From Massilia sp. HP4 (GTDB taxonomy: Bacteria; Pseudomonadota; Gammaproteobacteria; Burkholderiales; Burkholderiaceae_D): DNA of 45,967 nt. Below, one piece after another: positions 7,482 through 16,041 of the stretch. The first letter of the stretch is position 1. Each line of letters opens with the position of its first letter. Location: positions 1-45,967 of the forward strand of contig NZ_STGG01000053.1 of the NCBI RefSeq assembly GCF_005222695.1, written 5' to 3'. The notes beneath the pieces were generated by a model. The model was not told the DNA's origin, did not search any database, and saw only the letters and a list, made by a program, of their open reading frames with translations. Made by a program: the position numbers and the translations under genes.

Positions 7482-8248
7482 AGATAGCCTCCGTCGACCA
7501 CCATGGTGGTGCCGGTGACCCAGCGGCTGCCGGGGCCGAGCAGGAAGGCCGCGGCCTGCGCCACGTCGCCTGGCTCCCCGAAGCCCAGCAAGTGCTGGCC
7601 TTCGTAGGCCTGCATCGAGGCCTCGGTGCCGGCGCGCGCCAGGCGCTCGTGCATCGGCGTCTGCACCGCGCCGGCGGCGATGGCGTTGACCCGGATCCTG
7701 CGCGGCGCGAACTCGCAGGCCAGCGCGCGCACCATGCCATCGATCCCGGCCTTGGCCGCCGAATAGGCGGCCATCCCGGCCTGGCCGGATGAACCGGCGA
7801 CCGAGGACATGAACACCAGCGAGGCGCCGTCCGGCATGGCGCCACGTGCGGCCAGGGCGCGCGCGATGCCGAGCGCCGCGAACAGCGAGCCGCCCATCAC
7901 CTCGTTCACCTGCTGCTGGCGCAGCAGGCGCACCGGACGGATGGCTTCGATGCCGGCGCCATGGAACACGCCCTGCAGCGGGCCGTGGGCCTCGACCAGC
8001 GACTTGACCCAGTCGGCGGCGCCGTCGGCGTCCTGCAGCGCGGCGCTGGCGGCCAGGTGGCCGCTGCCGGCCAGGCCGGCGACGGTGGCCTCGAGCCGCG
8101 CCTGGTCGCGGCCGGCCGCGATCACGCGCGCGCCGCAACGCGACAGCAGTTCGGCGGTGGCGCGGCCGATGCCGGATGAAGCGCCGGTGACGAGATAGGT
8201 ACCGCCGGCCAGGCTGGTGTCGGAGAAGATCGTCATGGTTCGACTCAT
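7472..8248 (-). CDS. Short-chain dehydrogenase/reductase (FabG-like)
   Basis: 258 residues of a classical SDR: cofactor-binding T-G-A-S-S-G-I-G at 21-28, catalytic Ser in M-S-S-V-A-G, Tyr/Lys in Y-S-A-A-K, and the C-terminal G-x-T-M-V-V-D-G-G-Y strand. FabG-like SDRs reduce 3-oxoacyl-ACP to 3-hydroxyacyl-ACP. Given the two KAS III genes and the ACP directly upstream, reduction of a short 3-oxoacyl chain is the most economical role; a sugar keto-reductase is the alternative. The ATG at 8248 overlaps the preceding stop as ATGA; an internal ATG at 8236 is possible but has no ribosome site. Confidence 0.87.
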   Translation of the reverse strand: MSRTMTIFSDTSLAGGTYLVTGASSGIGRATAELLSRCGARVIAAGRDQARLEATVAGLAGSGHLAASAALQDADGAADWVKSLVEAHGPLQGVFHGAGIEAIRPVRLLRQQQVNEVMGGSLFAALGIARALAARGAMPDGASLVFMSSVAGSSGQAGMAAYSAAKAGIDGMVRALACEFAPRRIRVNAIAAGAVQTPMHERLARAGTEASMQAYEGQHLLGFGEPGDVAQAAAFLLGPGSRWVTGTTMVVDGGYLCR

Positions 8249-9291
8249 GCCTCGATGGTTTCGCAGATCTGGAGCGGGCCCACGTCGAGCGACGCGGAAG
8301 CCCAGGAGTAGCCGACCCCGAAGCCGAACATGGCCAGCCGGCGTGCGCCCGAGCGCAGGGAGTCTGCCAGGTCGGTCGTCATCAGGAGCGGGATCGAGGC
8401 CGAACTGGTGTTGCCGTAGCGGTCGATATTCAACGGCACCTTCTCTGGCGCCAGCTTCGCCTTCCTGGCCAGGTGCTTCAGCATGAACAGGTTGGCCTGG
8501 TGGAACAGGAAGGCGTCGTGCCCGTCGGCCCCGACTCCGGCGTGCTCGAAGGTGCGCGCCACCAGCGGCGGCACCGAACGCAGGGTGAAATTGAAGATCT
8601 CGCCGCCATCCATGTACAGGCTGGCCGGGTCGCGCCCGTCCAGGCGCGGATCGGCGCCCGCCACGTGCTCGCGGAATCCGCCCTCGGGCACGATCAGGTT
8701 GGCCGCGCCGCGGCCGTCGCTGCCGAGGATGAAATACGCCTCGCCCGCCGGATCGGCCTCGATCGCGGTGACCGTGCCGGCGTCCCCGAACAGCATGGCG
8801 GTGGCGCGGTCTTGCGGATCGACGATGCGGCTCACGGTGTCGCCCACTGCCAGCAGCACGCGGCGGGCGGCGCCGCCGGCGACCATGCCCTGGGCCAGCC
8901 ACAGGCCGTAGGGATAGCCGGAGCAGCCGAGGTTGACGTCGAAGGCGATGCAGCCGGGCGGCAGGCCGAGGTCGGCCTGCAGCGCGCAGGCGGTGGCCGG
9001 CAGCCGGTAGTCGGGGGTCTGCGATACGAAGATCACGGCGTCGACCGAGTCCAGCGACCAATCCAGGCCCGCGAGCAGGCGCGCCCCGGCGGCGCGGCAC
9101 AGGTCGCGCGTGGTGGCGCCCGGCGCCACGCGGCGGCGCGACTGCACGCCGATCATCTTGACCACTTCGTCGACCGCGGACTGGCCGAAGCGCTCGGCGA
9201 AGCCGGCGTTGTCCACCTGCTCGCGCGGCAGGCAGGACACCAGGCCCGCGATGCGCGCGCCGGTGACCTTCGCTTCACGTCCCCCGTGCAT
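8245..9291 (-). CDS. 3-oxoacyl-ACP synthase III (KAS III/FabH-like), copy 2
   Basis: 348 residues with the thiolase fold of FabH-type condensing enzymes. The nucleophile is Cys123 in D-V-N-L-G-C-S-G; the catalytic His is in F-H-Q-A-N-L-F and the Asn in Y-G-N-T-S-S-A-S. KAS III joins an acyl-CoA starter to malonyl-ACP. This copy is clearly diverged from the other KAS III at 9527-10576, so it is not a recent duplication. The start at 9291 is 2 nt after the ACP stop with AAAGG upstream. In operon context it should prepare a short acyl chain on the neighbouring ACP for sugar N-acylation; flagellin glycosylation islands in Pseudomonas contain a similar KAS-ACP-KAS set. Confidence 0.9.
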   Translation of the reverse strand: MHGGREAKVTGARIAGLVSCLPREQVDNAGFAERFGQSAVDEVVKMIGVQSRRRVAPGATTRDLCRAAGARLLAGLDWSLDSVDAVIFVSQTPDYRLPATACALQADLGLPPGCIAFDVNLGCSGYPYGLWLAQGMVAGGAARRVLLAVGDTVSRIVDPQDRATAMLFGDAGTVTAIEADPAGEAYFILGSDGRGAANLIVPEGGFREHVAGADPRLDGRDPASLYMDGGEIFNFTLRSVPPLVARTFEHAGVGADGHDAFLFHQANLFMLKHLARKAKLAPEKVPLNIDRYGNTSSASIPLLMTTDLADSLRSGARRLAMFGFGVGYSWASASLDVGPLQICETIEA

Positions 9292-9293
9292 GG

Positions 9294-9524
9294 TCAGCCT
9301 TTCGCGGCCTGGGCGATGAGCGCTTCGATATCGGCGATCGTCGCGCACGCGGCCAGCGCGCTGCCGTCGAGCATGAGGTTGTAGCAATCGTCGACCAGGG
9401 CGATGGTCGACACCAGCGCCAGCGAGTCCCACTGCGCCTCGGCACTGTTCAATTCAAATCCAGGAGTGATGCGGGATGGGTCGACCTCGAAGATCTCGGC
9501 CATGCCTTCGTAAAATTTGCTCAT
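9294..9524 (-). CDS. Acyl carrier protein
   Basis: 76 residues, acidic and helical, with the phosphopantetheine attachment motif D-S-L (Ser34) within A-Q-W-D-S-L-A-L-V. The length is that of a stand-alone ACP. It starts 2 nt after the stop of the upstream KAS III and ends 2 nt before the start of the downstream one, so the three are almost surely co-translated. Its W-D-S-L context differs from the housekeeping AcpP D-S-L-D-x-V-E pattern, which suggests a dedicated carrier for this pathway. Confidence 0.9.
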   Translation of the reverse strand: MSKFYEGMAEIFEVDPSRITPGFELNSAEAQWDSLALVSTIALVDDCYNLMLDGSALAACATIADIEALIAQAAKG

Positions 9525-9526
9525 TT

Positions 9527-10576
9527 TTATTCCAGTTCTAGGGTTAACAGGCAGCCGGCCCAGGAGAATCCTACGCCAAAACCAAGCAGCATCAAAGTCT
9601 TCGGGGTCGCGAAACACCCCTGCTCGCGCATCGCTTCGAGCGCCAGCGGAATCGTCGACGATACCGTATTGCCGCACTCCTCGAGATGGATCGGGAAGCG
9701 CTCCGGGTCGATGCCCATCTTCTTGCGCAGCGATTCGAGCATGAAGCGGTTGGCCTGGTGCAGCACGAAGTAGTCGATCGCCTCGCGCGCGACCTGCGCC
9801 TTGTCCAGCAGCGCAGTCGCCGCGCGCGGCACTTCGCGCAGCGAGAACGCCATGATATCGGCGCCGGCCATGTACAGGTGCTCCTGCGAGCGCACATTGC
9901 CCGACTCGTCGCCCGTTTCGCGCGCCGTGTCCGCGCTGCGCGGGGTGCGAAAGCCCCCTGCTTCGACAATCAGCTTGCCCGCTCCACGGCCGTCGCTGCC
10001 GAACACGAACGGGCCGATCGCGGGATGTGCGCCAGGATGTGCACCCGGATCGGCGTTGTCCGCCACCACCGCGGTGGCGGCCGCGCCGTCGCCGAACAGG
10101 GTGCGCACGCTCTTGTCGAGCGGGTGGATGTATTTCGAATAAGTGTCGGCGGTCAGCACCAGCACGCAGCGCGCGGCGCCGCTGTCGACCAGGCCCCTGG
10201 CCAGCGACAGGCAGTAGACGAAGCCCGAGCAGCCCAGGTTGACGTCGAGCGCGCCGATGCCGGTGGCCAGGCCAAGCCGATGCTGCAGGATGCAGGCGGT
10301 GGTCGGCAGCACGTGGTCGGGCGCCTGGGTGCACAGGATCACGAAGTCGACCTGTTCGCGCTCGATCCTGCCGCGCGCGAACAGCGCTTCGGCGGCGTGG
10401 AAGGCCAGGTCGCCCGCCGTCTCGTGCGGCGCGGCGATGCGGCGCTGGCGGATGCCGGTCTTCTCGAAGATCTTGTCCGCGCCCCAGCCTGGATACAGGC
10501 GGCCCAGCTCCTCGTTGTCGAGCACCGTGGCAGGCAGGTATCCCGCCAGGTCGGCGATGGTGGCGCGCGGCATCAT
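9527..10576 (-). CDS. 3-oxoacyl-ACP synthase III (KAS III/FabH-like), copy 1
   Basis: 349 residues. The condensing-enzyme motifs are complete: Cys116 in D-V-N-L-G-C-S-G-F, His in L-H-Q-A-N-R-F, Asn in C-G-N-T-V-S-S. It contains a small D-P-G-A-H-P-G-A-H-P duplication in a loop near residue 175. The start ATGATG at 10576 overlaps the aminotransferase stop and has AGGGGAG upstream. With copy 2 it brackets the ACP gene. The two copies may load and extend the acyl chain in succession, or one may act as the acyltransferase to the sugar amine; sequence alone does not decide. Confidence 0.9.
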   Translation of the reverse strand: MMPRATIADLAGYLPATVLDNEELGRLYPGWGADKIFEKTGIRQRRIAAPHETAGDLAFHAAEALFARGRIEREQVDFVILCTQAPDHVLPTTACILQHRLGLATGIGALDVNLGCSGFVYCLSLARGLVDSGAARCVLVLTADTYSKYIHPLDKSVRTLFGDGAAATAVVADNADPGAHPGAHPAIGPFVFGSDGRGAGKLIVEAGGFRTPRSADTARETGDESGNVRSQEHLYMAGADIMAFSLREVPRAATALLDKAQVAREAIDYFVLHQANRFMLESLRKKMGIDPERFPIHLEECGNTVSSTIPLALEAMREQGCFATPKTLMLLGFGVGFSWAGCLLTLELE

Positions 10577-11709
10577 GCACTCCCCTCGACCAGGTCGATG
10601 ATGCGGTGCTGGTCGCTGTCGTCCAGGGCCGGATAGATCGGCAGGCACAGCACCTGCTCGGCGGCGCGGGCCGCGACCGGCAGCCGGTCGGGGGACGCGG
10701 ACGGCAGGTCGCGGTACATCGGGAAGCTCGAGATCAGCGGATAGAAGTAGCGGCGCGCGACGATGTCGTGTTCCTTCAGGCGCGCGAACAGGGCGTCGCG
10801 GCCGAGCGGATAGTCGGGCCCTACCAGGATCGGGAAGTACGAATAGTTCGACTCGCGCAGCAAAGGGTCGGACGCGCCTTCTTGCCAGGGCCGCACGCAG
10901 CGGATGCCGGGCACGTCGGCCAGCGCCTCGGTATAGGTGCGCGCCAGCCGGGCCCGGGCCGCGATCGCCGCGTCGACACCCTTGAGCTGCAGCAGGCCGA
11001 AGGCGGCGTTGATCTCGCTCATCTTGCCATTGATGCCCGGCGCGACCACGGTGGTCTCGTCGACGATGCCGAAGTTCTTGAGGCGGTCGATGCGCTGCTT
11101 GGTACGCGCATCGCCGCACACGATGGCGCCGCCCTCGAAGGTGTTGAACACCTTGGTCGCATGGAAGCTCAGCACCGACAGGTCGCCGCTGTTCAATACG
11201 CTGGCGCCTTCGTGACGCACGCCGAAGGCGTGGGCGGCGTCATAGATCACCTTCAGGTTGTAGTTGTCGGCGATCGCCGCGATCGCCCGCGTGTCGCACG
11301 GCTTGCCGTAGCAGTGCACCGGCATGATCGCGGTCGTCTGCGGCGTGATCGCCGCCTCGATCCGGGCCGGGTCTAGGTTGAGCGTGTCGGGGTCGACGTC
11401 GACGAACACCGGCTTGATGCCGTTCCACAGCAGCGAGTGCGAGGTCGCGACGAAGGAATACGGCGTGGTGATCACCTCGCCCGTGACGCGCAGCGCCTGC
11501 AGCGCCGTGAGCAGCGCCAGGGTGCCGTTGGCGAACAGGCAGATATGCTCCACCCCGAGGTAGCGGCACAGTTCTTCCTCGAGCTGCTGGTGGAACGGGC
11601 CGCCGTTGGTCAGCATCCGGTTTTCCCAGATCTGCTCGAGATAGGGATAGAACTGGTCCAGCGGCGGCATGTCCGGCTGGGTCACATAGATCGGCTTGCG
11701 CTGGCTCAT
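10573..11709 (-). CDS. vioA: DegT/DnrJ/EryC1/StrS-type PLP sugar aminotransferase, VioA-like
   Basis: 378 residues. The PLP lysine is Lys186 in S-F-H-A-T-K-V-F-N-T-F-E-G-G-A, and the PLP-nitrogen-binding Asp157 is in Y-D-A-A-H-A. The N-terminus (P-I-Y-V-T-Q-P, then L-T-N-G-G-P-F-H-Q) recalls VioA, which converts dTDP-4-keto-6-deoxyglucose to dTDP-4-amino-4,6-dideoxyglucose (viosamine). It is the first gene of the glycan set, only 14 bp after flhA, with a GGAAGG ribosome site before the ATG at 11709. The dTDP-glucose pyrophosphorylase and 4,6-dehydratase that would make its substrate are not in the window and would have to come from elsewhere, for example an rml locus. Substrate assignment is by resemblance only. 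Confidence 0.87.
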   Translation of the reverse strand: MSQRKPIYVTQPDMPPLDQFYPYLEQIWENRMLTNGGPFHQQLEEELCRYLGVEHICLFANGTLALLTALQALRVTGEVITTPYSFVATSHSLLWNGIKPVFVDVDPDTLNLDPARIEAAITPQTTAIMPVHCYGKPCDTRAIAAIADNYNLKVIYDAAHAFGVRHEGASVLNSGDLSVLSFHATKVFNTFEGGAIVCGDARTKQRIDRLKNFGIVDETTVVAPGINGKMSEINAAFGLLQLKGVDAAIAARARLARTYTEALADVPGIRCVRPWQEGASDPLLRESNYSYFPILVGPDYPLGRDALFARLKEHDIVARRYFYPLISSFPMYRDLPSASPDRLPVAARAAEQVLCLPIYPALDDSDQHRIIDLVEGSA

Positions 11710-11723
11710 GTCCTTCCCCTCTC

Positions 11724-13826
11724 TCAACCCACCGTCCCGACGATCGACACGTCGCGGTTCTCGGGAATCTCGTTATACGACAACACGTGCAGGCCCGGCG
11801 CGAACAGGCGCGCATAGCGGGCCAGCAGCGGGCGCACCTGCGGCAGCACCAGCAGCAGCGGCGGCGTGTGCTGCTGCTTCATCTGCTCGCGCGCCACCGG
11901 CATATTAATCTGAAGTTGCGACAGCAGTTGCGGATCGATCGGATAATTGTCCAGCACCACCTTGCCGCCGCCGTTCTGGCGCGCCTGGTTCAGGGAGCCG
12001 AGCAGCATGTTCTCGAGTTCGGCCGACAGGTTAAAGGCCGGCATGTCCTTCTTCTTGCCGAACAGGCCCGAGACGATCTGGCGCCGCAGCGCGCAGCGCA
12101 CCTCGGCCGCCAGCAGGATCGGATCCTTGGTGGTCTCGCTGCTGTCGAGCAGCGTGGTGGCGATCACCACGATGTCCTTGAGCGACACGCCCTCGAGCAG
12201 CAGCACGCGGAACACGCGCAGCAGCTGGGTATGGGTCAGCGCCTTGTCCAGCGCCGCCGCCAGCTTGGGCGACAGGGCCGTCAGGCGCTCCATGATGGCC
12301 GGCACGTCCTCGTGGCGGAACAGCTCGTGCAGGTATTCGCGCACCACCTTCGAGACGTGGGTCGCGATCGCGCTCGGCACCTCGATCACCTGGTAGCCCA
12401 GGCCCAGCGCATGCGCCTTCTGGTCGGGGGCGATCCAGGTGATCGCCATGCCATACGCCGGCTCGATGCCGGGCACGCCATCGAGTTCGCCGTACACGTT
12501 CGGCGACGGGATCGCCATCAGGTGCTCGGGCATCACCTCGGCCTCGGCCACCACCGTGCCCGACAGGCTGATCGCATACTGCGTGGGCCGCAGCGCCAGG
12601 TCGTCGCGCACGGCGATCGGCGGCAGCAGCATGCCCATCTGCTCCGACAGGCTCTGGCGCACACCCTTGATGCGTTTCTGCAGCGGCTCGCCCTGGGCGC
12701 GGTCGAGCATGCCGACCAGCTTGTAGCCGACCGCCAGGGTCACCGGCTGCACCACCGGCAAGGCCTGCCAGTCGAGATCCGGCGCCCGCTCGTCGCGCAG
12801 CGCGGCCTCGATCTTGGCTACCCCGGCGATGTCGGGCGCCAGCACCCGCTGGCCGACCTTGTAGCCGGCGAAGGCCAGTACCGCGGCCGCCACCGTGAAG
12901 AACAGCCACGGCATGCCTGGCACCACCGCCAGCAGCAGCATGATGCCGGCCGCCGAATACAGCACCCCCGGCTGGGCCAGCACCTGGCTGCCGACCTGCT
13001 GTTCCAGGTCGCCCGATTCGCCGATGCGGGTCACCAGGATCGCGGCCGCGGCCGACAGCATCAGCGCCGGGATCTGGGCTACCAGGCCATCACCGATGGT
13101 GAGCAGCGCGTACACGTGGAAGGCATCGCCCAGCGCCAGGTCGTACATCAGGGCGCCGATCGCGACGCCGCCCACCAGGTTGATGATCAGGATCAGGATC
13201 GACGCGACCGCGTCGCCGCGCACGAATTTCGAGGCGCCATCCATCGCGCCATAGAAGTCGGCTTCGGCGGCGACGTCCTTGCGCCGGATGGTGGCCTGCT
13301 CCTGGTTGATCAGGCCCGCATTCAGGTCGGCGTCGATCGCCATCTGCTTGCCGGGCAGCGCGTCGAGCGTGAAGCGCGCCGAGACCTCGGAGATGCGCTC
13401 GGCGCCCTTGGTCACGACGATGAAGTTGACGATCATCAGAATGATGAAGATCACCAGGCCGACCACGAAGTTGCCGCCGATGACCACGTTGCCGAAGGCT
13501 TCGATCACCTGGCCGGCCGCATGCGTGCCTTCGTGGCCGTGCAGCAGCACCACACGCGTGGAAGCGACATTCAGCGCCAGGCGCATCAGCGTGGCGCCCA
13601 GGATCACGGTCGGGAACACCGCGAAGTCGAGCGGCCGCTTGGCCGTCACCGCGACCAGGATCACGATCAGCGACAGCACGATATTGAAGGTGAACAGCAC
13701 GTCCAGCAGCACTGGCGGCAGCGGCAACATGATCATGCCCAAGAGCGCGATCAGGAATACCGGGGCGGCGAACTTGTGCCGTCGCAGCTCGCCGACAAAC
13801 GCGTTAAAGGAATTCATGAAGTTCAT
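11724..13826 (-). CDS. flhA: Flagellar export gate protein FlhA
   Basis: 700 residues, the normal FlhA length. Eight membrane segments lie in the first half, with the FHIPEP-family signature around residues 144-170 (R-I-S-E-V-S-A-R-F-T-L-D-A-L-P-G-K-Q-M). A large cytosolic C-terminal domain forms the nonameric ring that docks late-substrate chaperones such as FliS and FliT. The start at 13826 overlaps the flhB stop as ATGA. Downstream, the glycan genes continue on the same strand after 14 bp with no terminator between. In lateral systems this gene is lfhA. Confidence 0.97.
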   Translation of the reverse strand: MNFMNSFNAFVGELRRHKFAAPVFLIALLGMIMLPLPPVLLDVLFTFNIVLSLIVILVAVTAKRPLDFAVFPTVILGATLMRLALNVASTRVVLLHGHEGTHAAGQVIEAFGNVVIGGNFVVGLVIFIILMIVNFIVVTKGAERISEVSARFTLDALPGKQMAIDADLNAGLINQEQATIRRKDVAAEADFYGAMDGASKFVRGDAVASILILIINLVGGVAIGALMYDLALGDAFHVYALLTIGDGLVAQIPALMLSAAAAILVTRIGESGDLEQQVGSQVLAQPGVLYSAAGIMLLLAVVPGMPWLFFTVAAAVLAFAGYKVGQRVLAPDIAGVAKIEAALRDERAPDLDWQALPVVQPVTLAVGYKLVGMLDRAQGEPLQKRIKGVRQSLSEQMGMLLPPIAVRDDLALRPTQYAISLSGTVVAEAEVMPEHLMAIPSPNVYGELDGVPGIEPAYGMAITWIAPDQKAHALGLGYQVIEVPSAIATHVSKVVREYLHELFRHEDVPAIMERLTALSPKLAAALDKALTHTQLLRVFRVLLLEGVSLKDIVVIATTLLDSSETTKDPILLAAEVRCALRRQIVSGLFGKKKDMPAFNLSAELENMLLGSLNQARQNGGGKVVLDNYPIDPQLLSQLQINMPVAREQMKQQHTPPLLLVLPQVRPLLARYARLFAPGLHVLSYNEIPENRDVSIVGTVG

Positions 13827-14962
13827 GCTTTGGCCTCGGAGAGATGAGATGGCACGTCCATCTCGTGGGGGAACCGCGGAGGCGCCTGGCGCCTGCCAGA
13901 ACGAAACGCGTTCAGTTGCAAGACATAGTTCAGCACCTGCGACACGGCCTGGTAGAGCTGGGCCGGAATCTGCTGCTGCACCTGGCTGGTGTTGTAGATG
14001 GCGCGCGCCAGCGGCGGCAGGGTCAACGTCTCGACATTGTTCTCCCTCGCCACCTGGCGGATGTACAGCGCCATCTCATCGACGCCCTTGGCCAGCACGA
14101 AGGGCGCTTCGGCGCGGTCGGTATCGTACTTGAGCGCCACCGCGTAGTGCTCGGGATTGACGATCACGACGTCGGCGGTCGGCACCGTACTGCGCACGCT
14201 GCGCCGCGCCAGTTGCTGCTGCAGTTGGCGGATGCGCTGCTTGACCTCGGGCCGGCCCTCGCTGGTCTTGTGTTCTTCCTTGATTTCCTGCTTGCTCATG
14301 CGCTGGTTGCGCATGAACAGGTAGTGCTGCACCGGCACGTCGATCATGGCGAACACCACGAACACCGCCACCATCGCCATCAGGGCGTCGAAGGCCATGC
14401 CGCTGCCGGCCGCCACGGCGTCCAGCAGCGGCATGCGCTGCAATTCGACGTAAGCCTTCATGCCGGCGCGCGAGACCATCCACAGCACCACGCCCAGCAT
14501 GACGGCCTTGGCAAACGAGGTGATGAAGCCGACCCAGTGCTTCTGGCTGAACAGGTTACCCAGGTTGGTGATGGGGCTGAAGCGGCTGAACTTGGGCATC
14601 AGGTTCTTGCTGCTGGCGATGAAGCCGCCCGGCACGGCGCCGGCCGCGATGATCGCGATCGGCACCGCCGCCAGCGGCAGCACCATCTTCACCAGCAGCA
14701 TGAGGGCGGCGCCGAACACGGTCGACAGCGCGTTTTCCAGGTCGCCGGCCGCACCCATCGGCACGAACACCAGCCGGAACAGGTGGCGCATGTCTTCCAG
14801 GTAGGTCGGCGCCATCAGCGCGAACAGCTTCAGGCTGACCAGGATGCCGACCGCCGTCGCCAGGTCGCGCGAGCGCACCACCTGCCCTTCCTGGCGCGCC
14901 TTGCGCAGTTTCTGGGCTGTGGGCTTTTCGCTCTTGTCGCCGCCGCTGCCGCTATCCGCCAT
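13823..14962 (-). CDS. flhB: Flagellar export switch protein FlhB, NPEH variant
   Basis: 379 residues: a lysine-rich N-terminus (G-D-K-S-E-K-P-T), four membrane segments, a linker (K-Q-E-I-K-E-E-H-K) and a cytosolic autocleavage domain. The cleavage loop reads V-N-P-E-H-Y (Asn269-Pro270-Glu271-His272, bases 14147-14158) where almost all FlhB/YscU proteins have N-P-T-H. The scissile Asn-Pro and the His are kept; only the Thr is replaced by Glu. FlhB switches export from hook to filament substrates after cleavage, together with FliK. Overlaps fliR by 11 nt. Confidence 0.96.
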   Translation of the reverse strand: MADSGSGGDKSEKPTAQKLRKARQEGQVVRSRDLATAVGILVSLKLFALMAPTYLEDMRHLFRLVFVPMGAAGDLENALSTVFGAALMLLVKMVLPLAAVPIAIIAAGAVPGGFIASSKNLMPKFSRFSPITNLGNLFSQKHWVGFITSFAKAVMLGVVLWMVSRAGMKAYVELQRMPLLDAVAAGSGMAFDALMAMVAVFVVFAMIDVPVQHYLFMRNQRMSKQEIKEEHKTSEGRPEVKQRIRQLQQQLARRSVRSTVPTADVVIVNPEHYAVALKYDTDRAEAPFVLAKGVDEMALYIRQVARENNVETLTLPPLARAIYNTSQVQQQIPAQLYQAVSQVLNYVLQLNAFRSGRRQAPPRFPHEMDVPSHLSEAKA

Positions 14963-15737
14963 GGGCCATCCTCATCTGCTCGGTCAGCATCTCCAGCACC
15001 TGGTTGGTCATGGAGACATAGTGGTCGGGGATGAAGCGCACCAGCTGGATCAGCATCAGGAGGCCAAAGATCGTCACCAGCGCGAAGCCCAGCGAGAACA
15101 GGTTCAGGCTGGGCGCGACCCGGCTCAGGAAGCCGAAGCCCATCTGCACCACCATGGTCGAGAACACGATCGGCAGCGCCAGCAGCACCGCCGCCGCGAA
15201 CACCCAGCCGAGGTTGAGCGCTACCGCCTCGAGCAGCATGGGCTGGAAGCCGGAACCGACCGGCCAGGCGTGAAAGCTCTGGCCCAGCACGGCGACCAGC
15301 ACCAGGTGGCCGTCGATGGCGAAGAACACCAGCATCGCCACCAGCGACATCAGGCCCGAGATCACGTCCGACACCTGGCCGTTGATCGGATCGTTCATCT
15401 GGGCCATCGAAAAGCCGATCTGGCTCGAGGTCAAGAAGCCCAGCATGGTGACGGCCGCCATCGCGAACTGCAGCGCCAGGCCCAGCACGCCGCCAATCAC
15501 GGCCTGCTCGAGCATCGCCACCACGCCGCCCAGCGAGAACGGATCCGGCATCGCCATCCCGGCGCGGGTGGTCAGGGGCAGCATCAGGAACGACAGCACC
15601 AGCGCCAGCAAGGCGCGCACCGGCATCGGGATCGAATTATCCCCCAGTACCGGGGCGGTAACCATCATCGCCATGATGCGGCAGAACGGCCACCACAGGG
15701 CCCCGATCAGCGGCAGCAGGAAGCCGAACAGCTCCAT
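14952..15737 (-). CDS. fliR: Flagellar export gate protein FliR
   Basis: 261 residues, strongly hydrophobic with about six membrane segments; it opens M-E-L-F-G-F-L-L-P-L-I-G-A-L and contains the conserved Q-I-G-F-S-M-A-Q-M-N-D-P segment seen in FliR. FliR forms the export channel with FliP and FliQ. Starts 7 nt after fliQ and overlaps the start of flhB. Confidence 0.96.
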   Translation of the reverse strand: MELFGFLLPLIGALWWPFCRIMAMMVTAPVLGDNSIPMPVRALLALVLSFLMLPLTTRAGMAMPDPFSLGGVVAMLEQAVIGGVLGLALQFAMAAVTMLGFLTSSQIGFSMAQMNDPINGQVSDVISGLMSLVAMLVFFAIDGHLVLVAVLGQSFHAWPVGSGFQPMLLEAVALNLGWVFAAAVLLALPIVFSTMVVQMGFGFLSRVAPSLNLFSLGFALVTIFGLLMLIQLVRFIPDHYVSMTNQVLEMLTEQMRMAHGG

Positions 15738-15744
15738 TTCGCGC

Positions 15745-16017
15745 CTAGCCCCCGACGAGGGTGGCGGCGCGCTGGAACACCGAGACGCAGTAGTCCATCA
15801 GCGTGGACGTCATCCAGTGACCGGCCAGGATCACCGCCAGCAGGGTCACCAGGAGGCGCGGCAGGAAGCTCAGGGTCTGCTCGTTGATCTGGGTGGCGGC
15901 CTGGAACAGCGCCACCACCAGGCCCATCACCAGGCCCGGGATGACCAGCACCATCACCAGCAGCATCACGATCTGCAGGGCCTCGACCACCAGGTCGACC
16001 GCGATATCGGGACTCAT
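15745..16017 (-). CDS. fliQ: Flagellar export gate protein FliQ
   Basis: 90 residues with two membrane helices and the family start (S-P-D-I-A-V-D-L-V-V-E-A-L) plus the A-A-T-Q-I-N-E-Q-T-L-S-F motif. It is the small helical-hairpin subunit of the FliPQR core. It lies between fliP and fliR with a 24-bp gap after fliP. Confidence 0.96.
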   Translation of the reverse strand: MSPDIAVDLVVEALQIVMLLVMVLVIPGLVMGLVVALFQAATQINEQTLSFLPRLLVTLLAVILAGHWMTSTLMDYCVSVFQRAATLVGG

Positions 16018-16041
16018 GTTCGTCGCTCTCTCACAGGTTCG

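Noticed and set aside
7472..9100. 542-codon frame joining the SDR to sequence upstream
   Set aside because: Only the part after 8248 is SDR-like; the upstream part is the wrong frame of the KAS III gene.
11787..13847. 686-codon open frame on the plus strand opposite flhA
   Set aside because: Its translation is His/Gln/Arg-rich with no domain; it is a by-product of high-GC codon use in flhA, which has a clear family match.
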